Below, piece after piece: positions 9,922-18,790 of a stretch of 64,000 nt of DNA. The stretch is taken from contig NZ_QFZZ01000003.1 in NCBI RefSeq assembly GCF_005233515.1, positions 62,001 to 126,000 on the forward strand, read 5' to 3'. The DNA is from Pseudomonas sp. CFBP13508 (GTDB lineage Bacteria > Pseudomonadota > Gammaproteobacteria > Pseudomonadales > Pseudomonadaceae). The notes beneath the pieces were generated by a model that ran no database searches, had not been told where the DNA came from, and saw only the letters and a program-made list of their open reading frames with translations. The position numbers were made by a program, and so were the translations under genes. How positions within the stretch are numbered: position 1 is the stretch's first letter; each line of letters begins with the position of its first letter.

Positions 9922-11735
9922 TATCTATCCTCTGAAAAGTCGACTGGAGACGCGCTGGCGGGTATGTCAATGAGATTCGTCCCTTTAGGACCTCGAACGC
10001 AGTATTGATTGTCCCTGCGGAACACGACACATATCCTGTCTTGGGCACGTACGATGGCATCGCTAATTTCTTCGGCGCTCAAGTCTGCTTTTATGGCCTT
10101 ATCGGCCGCTTGCGCGGTGAGGGCTGAGCGAAGCATTTGGTGTGCGCTTTCGATGGCAGCATCGTTCGCTTGGTCAGAGAGATAAACAAGTGCCGCAGAA
10201 CCGAGACCACCGGAGGTGGGTTCAATGTTGTGATGCGGAGCTTGTAGTCGCCACGAGAATTTGAAACCTTGGGCCAAGTCACGAACCGCCGCCGGCCAGG
10301 GAACGGCAGACTGGGCAAGCCCAATGGCATCGTGAGCGCGCTGCAATCTTAGCGTGCGATACGACACTCCAGGCCGGCTCACATCCTTATCCTGGTGGAC
10401 TGTCACGCGGCGAATGGATTCTTCATCCCTATCGAGGCGCAGAGCATCCAATTCCTTAGTGGTGTACCACGTGGTTGGTTTACCTCGAGGCCCCATGAGA
10501 ATCTCAACTGCACGCTCCACTGCAAGTGGGCTGGCCATAGATGCCCGAAGTAAATCTGCACTGATCGAACGGTACCCCGCCAGCGCCTCAGCAAAACCAT
10601 CATTCGCGACGGCTCCCGGCTCCCAACTGCTACTGTCAGCTTTCCAGATCCAGCGCTCTTCAACTTGGATGAAGTTCTTTGGGGCCAGTGCTTGCTCACC
10701 AGGGAACATAAGCTTCTGCTTTTGCAGAAGGATGATCTGCCCTTCATAGTTCAGAAAGAAGGCGTGCCACCTTTGATCAAGCAGGCAGTAGTACAAGCCA
10801 CGGTGATGAAGCGCATCGATAAGTCCATCATCGGCACTAAACTTGGCTGGCGGGGCGTACCAAGCTGATCCGGCAACGTTGTTCCATCCAGAAATCAGTC
10901 CTCCGTCTTTGACTTCCATGACGTTTTGAGCCCAGTTCAAGCAGAGAAGCTCTACATGATTGTTCGATCCTATAGAGCAAAGCCTGGTTCGATAGCTCGC
11001 ATAATCAGCATGTGCTGGCTTGGGGTTGAGCTGGATGTGGATCAGAAGACAGTTGATATGGAGTTCACCAACATGCTCAGTAAAATCGAAGGCGTCGGAG
11101 CATATGATGGATGCAAGGCACATGTTTCCGACTCCGCGATTGAAGACGTACACCGCTTGCCCTAGGCACAACGAGGTTTGCTCTACATCACGATAGTCTC
11201 GACAAGCCACAGTCTTGAGTTGTACCAAAAGTACCAGCACAGATTGACCATCTGAGTCTTGGGCCCAGAAGACGTAGAGCAGTGGGTCGACGTACCGTCT
11301 TTGTGCCGCTTGCCTTGGATCAAGTGACTCGTGAAGAAACACGCAATCGTCTGTAGCTTGGAAACGGTTCCCCAGGTCCTGCAAAGCATTCGGGGAAATG
11401 CTCTCGCATCCAAGTACCCATATCGAGCCTTGTGGCGGTCGATAGCGTCCGGCAACTACTTCTTCTACGACAGTCCAGGGGACACAGTATTCGGGTGCGA
11501 CCGCCAAATCCGCATGCTGCCGAACGGCGGAGTCGAGGAAGCCGCTACAAAGGGCATGCCCAAGCTCCGTATCCGCATGGCCAACACGCTGCTCGTTGGC
11601 TTCAATCAAACCGGTAGGTTGGAGAAGGATGGCCCTATAGGGCTCGCGGGCTGGGTTTAGCGCCTGCAAGCTCATCAGCCTAAGAGAGGTCGCTTGCTCC
11701 CGCAGCACTTGTTCTACTTCTACGATCCTTATCAC
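9921..11735 (-). CDS. Nitrilase-fold protein with unknown C-terminal domain
   Basis: About 604 residues from a GTG at 11735, which has GGGAG eight bases upstream; a TTG one codon earlier is the alternative. The first ~300 residues carry the carbon-nitrogen hydrolase triad in order: Glu in [11 protein letters not shown], Lys in [11 protein letters not shown], Cys in [12 protein letters not shown]. The second half has no catalytic motif I recognise and is longer than in free-standing amidases, so this is a fusion. The gene overlaps the ATPase start by TAATG and is separated from the TcmP gene upstream by 184 bases, suggesting it opens a three-gene unit with the ATPase and the Toprim protein. 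A metabolic amidase would be out of place here; an effector or signal-processing role in a conflict system is my inference. Confidence 0.65.
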   Translation of the reverse strand: MIRIVEVEQVLREQATSLRLMSLQALNPAREPYRAILLQPTGLIEANEQRVGHADTELGHALCSGFLDSAVRQHADLAVAPEYCVPWTVVEEVVAGRYRPPQGSIWVLGCESISPNALQDLGNRFQATDDCVFLHESLDPRQAAQRRYVDPLLYVFWAQDSDGQSVLVLLVQLKTVACRDYRDVEQTSLCLGQAVYVFNRGVGNMCLASIICSDAFDFTEHVGELHINCLLIHIQLNPKPAHADYASYRTRLCSIGSNNHVELLCLNWAQNVMEVKDGGLISGWNNVAGSAWYAPPAKFSADDGLIDALHHRGLYYCLLDQRWHAFFLNYEGQIILLQKQKLMFPGEQALAPKNFIQVEERWIWKADSSSWEPGAVANDGFAEALAGYRSISADLLRASMASPLAVERAVEILMGPRGKPTTWYTTKELDALRLDRDEESIRRVTVHQDKDVSRPGVSYRTLRLQRAHDAIGLAQSAVPWPAAVRDLAQGFKFSWRLQAPHHNIEPTSGGLGSAALVYLSDQANDAAIESAHQMLRSALTAQAADKAIKADLSAEEISDAIVRAQDRICVVFRRDNQYCVRGPKGTNLIDIPASASPVDFSEDR

Positions 11736-11919
11736 CAACCAATCTCCCGGACCAGACGCCGACGGATAACTTTCGGTACACGCGAAGTGCTCAGGTGATT
11801 CAGCTTCCTTCTGCCCGTCGAGTGTATCAAAGAGCTAAGCATTTTCACCGACTTAGGTATTCTTAAACAATTGTATCGTCATCTGGAGTCAGCGACTCTG
11901 GCTACCTTGGGTAGCGCGA

Positions 11920-13209
11920 TCAGGATGTAAAAAACATAGTCCGTTGAGGCGACGGTATGATGATGTCAGACGATTTGATGCTGCTGCCTTTACGACGCTT
12001 GGTTCGGCTGTCTTTATCGTAAACGTCTATAGCTCCGCTAACGAGCGGGCCGTGCAACGACTGCCTCACAATACTTTCATCAGCCATCGTGTTGTTGGCC
12101 ATATCAATCATCATCTGCCCGAAAGAGACATGTGATTGGTCGTAAATTTTTCGTGGCAATAGCTCAGACAGTTCGGCTTCAATCCGTTTGCCCGTGACGC
12201 CGCAAAAATTATGTTCCTCACCAAATCCGAATGCGTGCTGATCCGTAACTTGAATATCCTTGTTGGCGTCATAACCAACGAAAAGCGCCGGCGTCATGGA
12301 GTGCGAGAAATTATTGCCGTATTTCCAATGTATTTGTTTCATGACTGCATTGGCACGGTAGCTTTTTGCCAAATGAATAAACCAATACGATCGCGGATTA
12401 TGCCCCCCGGGAGTGATGAAAAATACCGTCATGAACTCAGCACCACTTTCCTTCAGAATTCCTTCTGCGAGAAAACGTTGAATCAGGTGCTGCCACTCGT
12501 GCCGCATTGTGGCCTTGAAGGAGCGCAACTTTTCCCAGGGGATATATTTTTCCAGATCAATGTTTTGCAGCGCCTTTCTGTTTTCGTCACGCTCAGACAA
12601 ATAGTCAATCAGGCTGTCCACATTGAATGTCAACAAGACCTCCGCGTTGGCCAGCCGCTGAAAGATTGTTCTGATGCTTGAGAATGGCACATCTTTGTAC
12701 GCGTACTGATCCAGTAAGAACAATGAACGCTCAGAAAATTTGAAGTCCTGAATCTTCTTTATAACACTCGGCAAGGCATCGGTGAACCTTGATCGCAGAG
12801 TAAATATATCTTTCTCCAGGCGATGCCCAAAACCTTTCGTAGTAAGCACCGCCTTTAAATAATCAATATTCTCCTTTTTTATATCGATAAAGAAATTTTG
12901 CGTCAGTACTTCACGCGGAATATTCCGTTGAATATTGATTTCTGCGACAGTTTCCTGAACAGCTTCCAATGCGATTATCGGTGATCCGTAATGATCTCGA
13001 CGGCCATAATCGTCCTTGTAAACACCACCGCCACAAAAGCCATCGACAATATTGATGCCGATTCGTGGTATGAGTTGATTACTCATGACTACAGTAATGT
13101 AGGAGCGAATGTAGTCATGAATAATCTGGTGTTTTATTTTGCTGTGAGGATCTATGTGCGGGTAGATTCCAGCCGACAAATCCCACTTGTATTTTTCGTC
13201 CTTGGCCAC
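11920..13209 (-). CDS. tcmP: Three-Cys-motif partner protein TcmP (copy 1)
   Basis: A 429-residue protein with a GTG start at 13209 and AAGGA six bases upstream. The opening YKWDLSAGIYPHIDPHSK and the block NIVDGFCGGGVYKDDYG...GSPIIAL match the TcmP family, whose members are encoded beside three-Cys-motif proteins. VDGFCGGG looks like a class I methyltransferase loop, and LFLLDQYAYKDVPF resembles the later catalytic-loop position; this fold reading is inferred. It lies 17 bases after the DUF5131 three-Cys gene and is probably co-transcribed with it. A second, shorter TcmP lies on the other side of DUF5131. Function of the pair is not established to my knowledge. Confidence 0.75.
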   Translation of the reverse strand: MAKDEKYKWDLSAGIYPHIDPHSKIKHQIIHDYIRSYITVVMSNQLIPRIGINIVDGFCGGGVYKDDYGRRDHYGSPIIALEAVQETVAEINIQRNIPREVLTQNFFIDIKKENIDYLKAVLTTKGFGHRLEKDIFTLRSRFTDALPSVIKKIQDFKFSERSLFLLDQYAYKDVPFSSIRTIFQRLANAEVLLTFNVDSLIDYLSERDENRKALQNIDLEKYIPWEKLRSFKATMRHEWQHLIQRFLAEGILKESGAEFMTVFFITPGGHNPRSYWFIHLAKSYRANAVMKQIHWKYGNNFSHSMTPALFVGYDANKDIQVTDQHAFGFGEEHNFCGVTGKRIEAELSELLPRKIYDQSHVSFGQMMIDMANNTMADESIVRQSLHGPLVSGAIDVYDKDSRTKRRKGSSIKSSDIIIPSPQRTMFFTS

Positions 13210-13226
13210 TCGAAATCCTTTCTAGC

Positions 13227-13970
13227 TCAGGCTAGGTTTAGCAAGGGAATTTCATCCCAGGTCTGACCGTTCAAAAGGCGACCATTGGCCTTTTTGGAGC
13301 GTTTTACTCCATCAGCCCCCCAGCCTCCCCACTGCTTGAAGAAAAACGCAGAGCCGAACTCATCACACTGCCGATGGATGTTGTCGACCCATTCCTGCTG
13401 CATCGGTCGCGCTTTCGCCCCTGACTCACCACCGACAATCACCCAATGAATGTCAGTGAGATCGATGTCGCCCAAGTCTTCGAGAAGGGGCTCGGCCGAG
13501 AGAAAACGAATTGTTGCATCAACCTTGCGAAGGCAATCAATGCGAGGCACACCATATGCCTTATCTTCCACAGACACGCCCAACCAGGCGTTGGCTGGTG
13601 TAGCTCGGGTACTGAAATACTCGGCAAGTCGCTCAGCGCGCTTCGTGAGAATCTGAAACGTGTGCTGAGTAGCCCGCTGAATCACGTCGAATACCTGATC
13701 GATGTAGGTGTCAGGCACCTGCTCATGGAACAGATCAGACATTGAGTTGACGAAATAGATGGTCGGTTTCTTGCGCTGTAGAGGCTCCTGGAGCTTTTCT
13801 GGACGCAAGCTCAACCGAAAGCCATTTTCATAGCCGGGGGTGCCCATAGCTTGCAGGCGGTGAGCCATGTTTTCCGCGTAGCAGTGCTTGCAGCCCGGTG
13901 AGACTTTGGTACACCCCACCACAGGGTTCCAAGTCATCTCGGTCCACTCAATGCTTGTTTGGGTACTCAT
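13227..13970 (-). CDS. DUF5131 / phage Gp37-Gp68 family three-Cys-motif protein
   Basis: A 247-residue protein starting at ATG 13970, with AAGGAG ten bases upstream. The N-terminus SIEWTEMTWNPVVGC and the cluster GCTKVSPGCKHCYAE (C-x6-C-x2-C) are the hallmarks of the Gp37/Gp68 family, followed by the conserved blocks FVNSMSDLFHEQVP, ILTKRAERL, WLGVSVED, RFLSAEPLLEDLG, VIVGGESGAKARP and FFFKQWGGW. The Cys motif is reminiscent of an iron-sulfur site of radical SAM enzymes. These proteins occur in phages and mobile islands; a nucleic-acid modification role is plausible but unproven. It is sandwiched between two TcmP genes, its expected partners. Family call is strong. Confidence 0.88.
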   Translation of the reverse strand: MSTQTSIEWTEMTWNPVVGCTKVSPGCKHCYAENMAHRLQAMGTPGYENGFRLSLRPEKLQEPLQRKKPTIYFVNSMSDLFHEQVPDTYIDQVFDVIQRATQHTFQILTKRAERLAEYFSTRATPANAWLGVSVEDKAYGVPRIDCLRKVDATIRFLSAEPLLEDLGDIDLTDIHWVIVGGESGAKARPMQQEWVDNIHRQCDEFGSAFFFKQWGGWGADGVKRSKKANGRLLNGQTWDEIPLLNLA

Positions 13971-14208
13971 TGCACTATCACTCCTTTCGTGCGCGATCTT
14001 AGTAAGATGCTGGAAATCATGTCAAATTGATATCATCTCGCATCCACTGATTACTATATTATCCGTACTGCGCATGTAATCAGCGGGAATCGTAGTCCTA
14101 AGGTAACCCGATTTCTATAAATGCAAGATTCACTCAGAATTTTTTGACTGATTTGCCAGCGATCCCTCGCTATGAGTACGCCTATAAAATCTCCGAAGAC
14201 TCAGTAAA

Positions 14209-15390
14209 TCAGTCATTAAGTGCCCAACGCTCACTTTTCCGTGGCCAATTTGGTTGGACTGGATTTTTTCGCCTGCGGCTGACATCCGCATCAAGGTTTT
14301 TTATACGCCCCTCTTTAATCAACTCTTTAAACGCGAGCTGAAGATCGGTTGGGTATAAATCTGTCCCCTCCAAAAATTCTGACCAGCAATCGTAGTCAAT
14401 CAACAATGGCGTCACCGAAAGCTTGCTCAGCAAGAATTTTTTAGCGGCCAATTTATTGTCAACTGGTTTGTCGACGACTACTTCATCTTGCTCCAATGCA
14501 AAAAGGTCGCTCATTGGTGACTTGTTAATCTGTGCACGCAGACGCGTCTCAAACTGGCTGACACGCTGAATCATTTCCATTTGCTCAGCTGCCTGCTTGA
14601 ATACAATAATGCCGAGCGGATGCCGAGTCAGATACACAAGAAAGTAAAGCACACGCTCCATGCCTGGCCGCTCAACCGATACATAGGCTGTTTTACCACC
14701 ATACATCTCACCCACTACTTCTCGGTACTGAGCGATCACCATCGCCTGCCGTTCAGAAGAAGTATCAGCACTCGTCAAATCAATCTTTTTCCCTAAAAGG
14801 CCTCCCACATCAGCTTGATGGGATTTCATTGACAATGCGCGATTGAAAAAATCGTACATAAGGTTAATGAGAAACTCGACTTTGTTCATTGCCAATAGCG
14901 GGGCAAGAACCGGCGCGCTGATCACGGTCTTCCACCCCTTGGGGTCGATAAAGAAAAACGTGAAATGGCCCGATGCCCAACGAATAATGTCATCAATTTT
15001 GGTGGTGTAGTCACCTTGTATGCAGGATGCCTGCACGGGATCGTGCGGTCGACCATTGAGAAATGACTCTAGTTTGCAGAAGGCTTTCTTGTCTTTTTCG
15101 ATGTACAGCGCACGAAATTTTACGATGACACCAAACTGGGCCTCTAATGCATCGGCACACTCCTTCATCTGGTGAAGAGATATTCCGATAGACGTGTCCT
15201 TGAGGTCATCAGACTCCTCGGACCAAGGCCCTGCGAAGCAATCGACGTAATTGACAACGGTCTCCTTGCGCCCGATGATCATGAACAAGCGCTGCAGGTA
15301 TGTCTTCAAAATCGTATGTTTGACGTACGCTTGTTCGCGACCGTGGTATTCCTTTGGGACGGGCAATATATTGCTCCTAGTGAGTGCCAT
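14209..15390 (-). CDS. tcmP: Three-Cys-motif partner protein TcmP (copy 2)
   Basis: A 393-residue protein from ATG 15390. The N-terminal half aligns by eye with copy 1: VVNYVDCFAGPWSEES then TSIGISL corresponds to VDGFCGGG then GSPIIAL, and FFFIDPKGWKTV corresponds to LLDQYAYKDV. The FIDPxGW motif is typical of TcmP. Otherwise the two copies differ throughout, so they are old paralogues rather than a recent duplication. It lies 37 bases after the nuclease-like gene and 238 bases before DUF5131. The clear VDCFAG and DPKGW motifs suggest a Rossmann methyltransferase-like fold; activity is not shown. Confidence 0.72.
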   Translation of the reverse strand: MALTRSNILPVPKEYHGREQAYVKHTILKTYLQRLFMIIGRKETVVNYVDCFAGPWSEESDDLKDTSIGISLHQMKECADALEAQFGVIVKFRALYIEKDKKAFCKLESFLNGRPHDPVQASCIQGDYTTKIDDIIRWASGHFTFFFIDPKGWKTVISAPVLAPLLAMNKVEFLINLMYDFFNRALSMKSHQADVGGLLGKKIDLTSADTSSERQAMVIAQYREVVGEMYGGKTAYVSVERPGMERVLYFLVYLTRHPLGIIVFKQAAEQMEMIQRVSQFETRLRAQINKSPMSDLFALEQDEVVVDKPVDNKLAAKKFLLSKLSVTPLLIDYDCWSEFLEGTDLYPTDLQLAFKELIKEGRIKNLDADVSRRRKNPVQPNWPRKSERWALND

Positions 15391-15427
15391 ACAATAAATA
15401 GCTACATTTTAACCCAGCGTAATCAGA

Positions 15428-16405
15428 TCAGATACCTACAGCCAATTTATGGAAAAATCTTTGCAGCGAGGTGTAGCCCTCCTCAGGCAATCCGTGATGG
15501 ATGTAATAGTTCAAAGTCCTGAACGGCGCTGGAACGACATTTTCCTGATAGTGAAAGCAAAGATAATTGCTGGTTTGGTAGACAATCGCCATTTTTCTAT
15601 AATCAAGCTTCTCTAATTCCTGCTTCGTAAAATTCATATGGAATGTCGATTCGGCTAGATGCCCAATAAAAGCTCCCATGATTTTTTCAAAATTTCGGTC
15701 CTGCAAGACAGACTTCACGACGCCGTCACTATTGAGATCGTGTGCAATATATCCACGACTGCTTATTATCTCCTCATACGAAGCAGCAAAACTATCGAAA
15801 ACCAACTGGCCGAACGTTTGAATTTTTTCACTATCCATCAGATTCGATAGATCGAGTGCTACCACGCCAACCTTAGCAAAGCCCTTATCTATTCGCTCAT
15901 CTAACTGCGCCATGGCATCGGAAATATTGCTCCTAAATTTATTGACACTGTGTAAATATTTACACTCCACAGCAAATTCGCCATTCAATATGACGTCACA
16001 ATCAGTTGTCATATCAATCACAGCCGCGTCTCCAAAACGCTGTGCAAACCTGACTGCTATGGATAGCTCGAAAAAAGTACCATTATAATTTTCAGCTACA
16101 TCATGAATTACATGCCGTCCTCCTAGCAACTCGAGCAGCTTATCGTCCGGGATAACAATTTTGCTGTGCTCGTCAAACACCTTATTCATCGCACAGTACT
16201 TACTGACTAAACCGAGGAGTGACGCCAGTTCAGAGTCGCCAAGCTCATTCAGGTTCTGCAGCGCTTTTTTGTATTTCCACAGCTTGGTTTTTTCGATAGC
16301 CGCCCCTGGTTTCGCCCTAGCAATCAAGGACCTGAAATTTTCAATTAGCACATCAAATTCTTTAATCAGTTCATTCAAACCGGTGGTCTTGTTAACGATA
16401 GTCAT
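15428..16405 (-). CDS. PD-(D/E)XK-like nuclease, hypothetical
   Basis: A 325-residue protein, ATG at 16405 with GAGG seven bases upstream. In the centre, NGTFFELSIAVRF (an early Glu on a helix), DCDVILNGE and AVECKYLHS form the E...D-x(n)-E-x-K spacing of PD-(D/E)XK nucleases: Asp in DCDVILN, then ECK. The C-terminal part contains no second domain I recognise. It lies 75 bases after the RusA-like gene and 37 bases before TcmP copy 2, all on the same strand, consistent with one transcript. In this setting it could be the cleaving component of a modification-linked or abortive system. Nuclease call is by motif only. Confidence 0.55.
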   Translation of the reverse strand: MTIVNKTTGLNELIKEFDVLIENFRSLIARAKPGAAIEKTKLWKYKKALQNLNELGDSELASLLGLVSKYCAMNKVFDEHSKIVIPDDKLLELLGGRHVIHDVAENYNGTFFELSIAVRFAQRFGDAAVIDMTTDCDVILNGEFAVECKYLHSVNKFRSNISDAMAQLDERIDKGFAKVGVVALDLSNLMDSEKIQTFGQLVFDSFAASYEEIISSRGYIAHDLNSDGVVKSVLQDRNFEKIMGAFIGHLAESTFHMNFTKQELEKLDYRKMAIVYQTSNYLCFHYQENVVPAPFRTLNYYIHHGLPEEGYTSLQRFFHKLAVGI

Positions 16406-16480
16406 AATGAGCCTCTACACAATACTGATAACAAAAACTGCTTAGTCCATGTACTAAAGTTAAAATGTCTTGAAGCATAA

Positions 16481-17749
16481 CTACCAAATATGACGCCCTA
16501 GTCGCTTCACCCCATCTCTACGGATGGTTGCGTCAATATTGTCAATAATGTCACCTGTACCGTCGACGTCTGCGACAATAGCCACACTTACGAATCCCCG
16601 CTCGTTCGCAATAGGGGGCAAACGCCAGACTTCATAACGGGTCACGCCCCGCTTGGTACTTATCGGTGGGGTCGGATTAGGGCCCCAAGCATCTGCAATG
16701 TCAGGACTTATGCGTCGCAGTTCGTCAAAATCAATAGTCCAACGTTGATCTGTAACCGTCCCGAAAGATGGAACAATATTCGGTATGAGGTAGTCTCGAA
16801 CAATATTATCGAGATCGTGAAGCACAGCCGACGGCGTAGCCGGGTTTGGTCGAACAACCACCTCGAGGCCGACCGCGAGGACGAGTGGATCAATGATCCA
16901 ATCCCAACGCTTTTTGAAGGCGGCAATCTCGGCAGATATTGCTTTTTTGAAGGTCTCCGAGCTTCCCTTGCCAATAGGTAACTCGCCAACTTGGAGACGT
17001 AGTTTTGATTGACCCAGCAGTTTTGCCCATCCCCCCGCTCCAAAACCCAAAGGGATATCACTAGGACGGCCGAACATCCACCCCAATACGGGAATGTTAA
17101 CTCCACTGCGACCCAGTAACTCTCGCTGCGCGCTCGAGCGCAGCAAGTTGATGTAGTTATTGTAAAAGGAATCCCCGTATATCCTGCGCTTTTCTGTTTC
17201 GTTGACTCTGAAATCAGAAAACGTCTTCACCCAGTCCTCTTCATATATCTCACGCTGCCAAGCATCATCGCTCATATCTTCCTTCCGTATGATTTCGGCA
17301 GCGAGCTCAAGATCGTCGAGCATCGATTTGAAAGGTCTGGCCTCAATGGAGATGCGGGGGTCACTTTTCCCGTGCCGGCAGGTGACGGATAGCGCCTGAA
17401 TTTGTCGATCGTCCTTGTATAGCAGGTGCTTGCGCGGCCACGGAACATCGGGGCGGCGCTCACTTAAAAGATCCAGTAGATTTTTCGCAATAGTGTGCGC
17501 TTGCGGGGCGTTTTTGCTTGTGGTTGTGAGATCAATTTTTAGAGCGACATCTCCTTTGAACGCTGTGCGTCTTGCCAGCGCCAGCTGCTGCGCAACACGC
17601 GTTTGAAACCTGTCCCGTTCCACACCCGGCATCTTCTTGGATTGCGGTTCAATGTCATGAATGTCGATAAAAACTGACCGTCGCTTGCGCGTTTTATGGC
17701 GGGCGCGGGCTCCAGCTTCACTGTACAGAAAGTCCCTTATGCTATTCAT
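16481..17749 (-). CDS. Hypothetical protein with RusA-like patch
   Basis: 422 residues from ATG 17749, chosen because AGGGAG lies just upstream; a TTG at 17842 is in frame but has no such signal. The start overlaps the end of a small upstream ORF by eight bases, suggesting coupling. Near the C-terminus, PNPATPSAVLHDLDNIVRDY resembles the 'PD.DN..K..LD' metal-binding stretch of RusA Holliday-junction resolvases. An earlier stretch, AFKGDVALKIDL followed by APQAHTIAKNLLDLL, has a similar beta-strand-then-helix pattern, so an internally duplicated RusA-like fold is possible. No other motif is visible. The gene is the first intact member of the minus-strand array. I do not recognise a named family. 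Confidence 0.5.
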   Translation of the reverse strand: MNSIRDFLYSEAGARARHKTRKRRSVFIDIHDIEPQSKKMPGVERDRFQTRVAQQLALARRTAFKGDVALKIDLTTTSKNAPQAHTIAKNLLDLLSERRPDVPWPRKHLLYKDDRQIQALSVTCRHGKSDPRISIEARPFKSMLDDLELAAEIIRKEDMSDDAWQREIYEEDWVKTFSDFRVNETEKRRIYGDSFYNNYINLLRSSAQRELLGRSGVNIPVLGWMFGRPSDIPLGFGAGGWAKLLGQSKLRLQVGELPIGKGSSETFKKAISAEIAAFKKRWDWIIDPLVLAVGLEVVVRPNPATPSAVLHDLDNIVRDYLIPNIVPSFGTVTDQRWTIDFDELRRISPDIADAWGPNPTPPISTKRGVTRYEVWRLPPIANERGFVSVAIVADVDGTGDIIDNIDATIRRDGVKRLGRHIW

Positions 17750-17993
17750 CACGCTCCCTGAGGAATGAGGATCTCTTATTTTTGACCTTGTACAGAATCG
17801 GGTCGCCGCCTGAATGATCTGTATCAACGCATCTAAAGCCAATCAAGGTAGCGCCCAGGCCCGTATAGTCGATCGAAGTCCCATCAATAACCGGCTATGA
17901 GGCGAGTCCAACCTTCAAGATTTGGATAGACATGGCGATGGCGTTTTCCATCTCGATGGGAGCTGGGTCCATCATCTTCCATTGAAATCTCAT
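17742..17993 (-). pseudogene. Small gene broken by an in-frame amber codon
   Basis: Reading from ATG 17993 (AGAGG nine bases upstream) gives 32 residues beginning MRFQWKMMDPAPIEMENAIA, then TAG at 17897-17895, then 50 more in-frame residues including VIDGTSIDYTGLGATLIGFR and ending FLRERDE. Both halves look like coding sequence and read naturally as one 83-residue protein. The stop at 17742 overlaps the ATG of the RusA-like gene by eight bases, the arrangement of a coupled first gene. Either a nonsense mutation has inactivated it or the amber codon is read through. I do not recognise the family. Confidence 0.55.
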
Positions 17994-18052
17994 GGTCTGG
18001 CACCTCTACAGAGCACCCATTTGGCAGGCTGCGTTTGGTCTTGCTCGTCGCA

Positions 18053-18080
18053 GTCGGTCGGTCGGTCGGTCGGTCGGTCG
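18053..18080. repeat. Tetranucleotide microsatellite (GTCG)7
   Basis: Seven uninterrupted copies of GTCG (CGAC on the minus strand). It lies 60 bases upstream of the first ORF of the minus-strand array and about 120 bases upstream of the divergent gene at 18201, inside a non-coding divergent region. Tetranucleotide tracts of this kind slip during replication and are classic phase-variation elements. Confidence 0.9.
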
Positions 18081-18089
18081 CTGGAGAGT

Positions 18090-18117
18090 AGTATCAAATT
18101 GCCCATCCTATGTGCAA
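18090..18117 (-). promoter_or_regulatory. Candidate sigma-70 promoter for the minus-strand array
   Basis: On the minus strand TTGCAC (18117-18112) and GATACT (18095-18090) are separated by 16 bases. If used, transcription would start inside or just before the (CGAC)7 tract and place it in the 5' leader of the array. The match to consensus is only moderate (3/6 and 4/6). Confidence 0.3.
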
Positions 18118-18200
18118 CTCTCGATGATCTACAGCTTCCTTACGCCAGCTCGAAATGATCAAGCTCGCCCTAACCACCCACCCAAGCACGAGGAGTTGTA

Positions 18201-18611
18201 GTGCTCATCAGGATCTTGCGAGAAAAAGTCACCCCTTCAATTGTTTGGGCAAACCTATACGAACATGACCCAAACCTCCCCATAGGAAGTCGGATGGTGT
18301 GGTGGTATGGCAGGCTCATCAAAAATTTCGCGGACAAAACCGGTCCCCTGGTGATGGTTACCCTGCGACGCGTGCACGGTGACTTACTCACCGAAGAACT
18401 CCAAGCGTGCCAGATCGCAATCAGCCGTCTTCGGTTTTATTCGCAAGGTTTGATTCTGGAAGATCGACTACCTGTCGCCAAGATCGCTTTAGCAGACGCT
18501 CCGGTTCAAGGTGCGTTTAGCCGATTACTGCGCTTGGCGACGGGTAAAAAACGGCCAGAAGCGGTCATTCTTGGCAGGTTTTCAATCTCCACCATGGCTG
18601 CCTTTGTTTAG
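18201..18611 (+). CDS. Hypothetical protein, 136 aa
   Basis: Starts at GTG 18201 with AGGAG five bases upstream, which is the main reason to believe it. The protein is moderately basic with no signal peptide or membrane span; features include GSRMVWWYGRLIKNFA and LLTEELQACQIAISRLRFYS. It is divergent from the minus-strand array and shares its control region. I recognise no family. It could also be a decayed fragment, since 18612-18790 after it is empty. Confidence 0.4.
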   Translation: MLIRILREKVTPSIVWANLYEHDPNLPIGSRMVWWYGRLIKNFADKTGPLVMVTLRRVHGDLLTEELQACQIAISRLRFYSQGLILEDRLPVAKIALADAPVQGAFSRLLRLATGKKRPEAVILGRFSISTMAAFV

Positions 18612-18790
18612 CGGTATCAGTCCTCAGAAAGGACTGGCGTATCACCTACTAATCCAATCCGTTTCAGAGACGAAACTATCGCATTTCATGTAGCAGATAA
18701 TTCAGTGCGACGTCATTAACGTGGATAATTGGGCTAATCTGATCCAAGAACACAGAAGTCATCAAGCACATTTTGCTCAAGGACGGCCAG

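Noticed and set aside
14145..14215. 10-bp inverted repeat TGACTGATTT/AAATCAGTCA as terminator of TcmP copy 2
   Set aside because: The loop is 51 bases and one arm overlaps the coding end; too weak to call.
17922..18201. Two plus-strand frames crossing the (GTCG)7 tract, giving SVGRSVGR repeats
   Set aside because: No ribosome-binding site, and the minus strand of 17742-17993 carries a better gene; the repeat is more likely regulatory.
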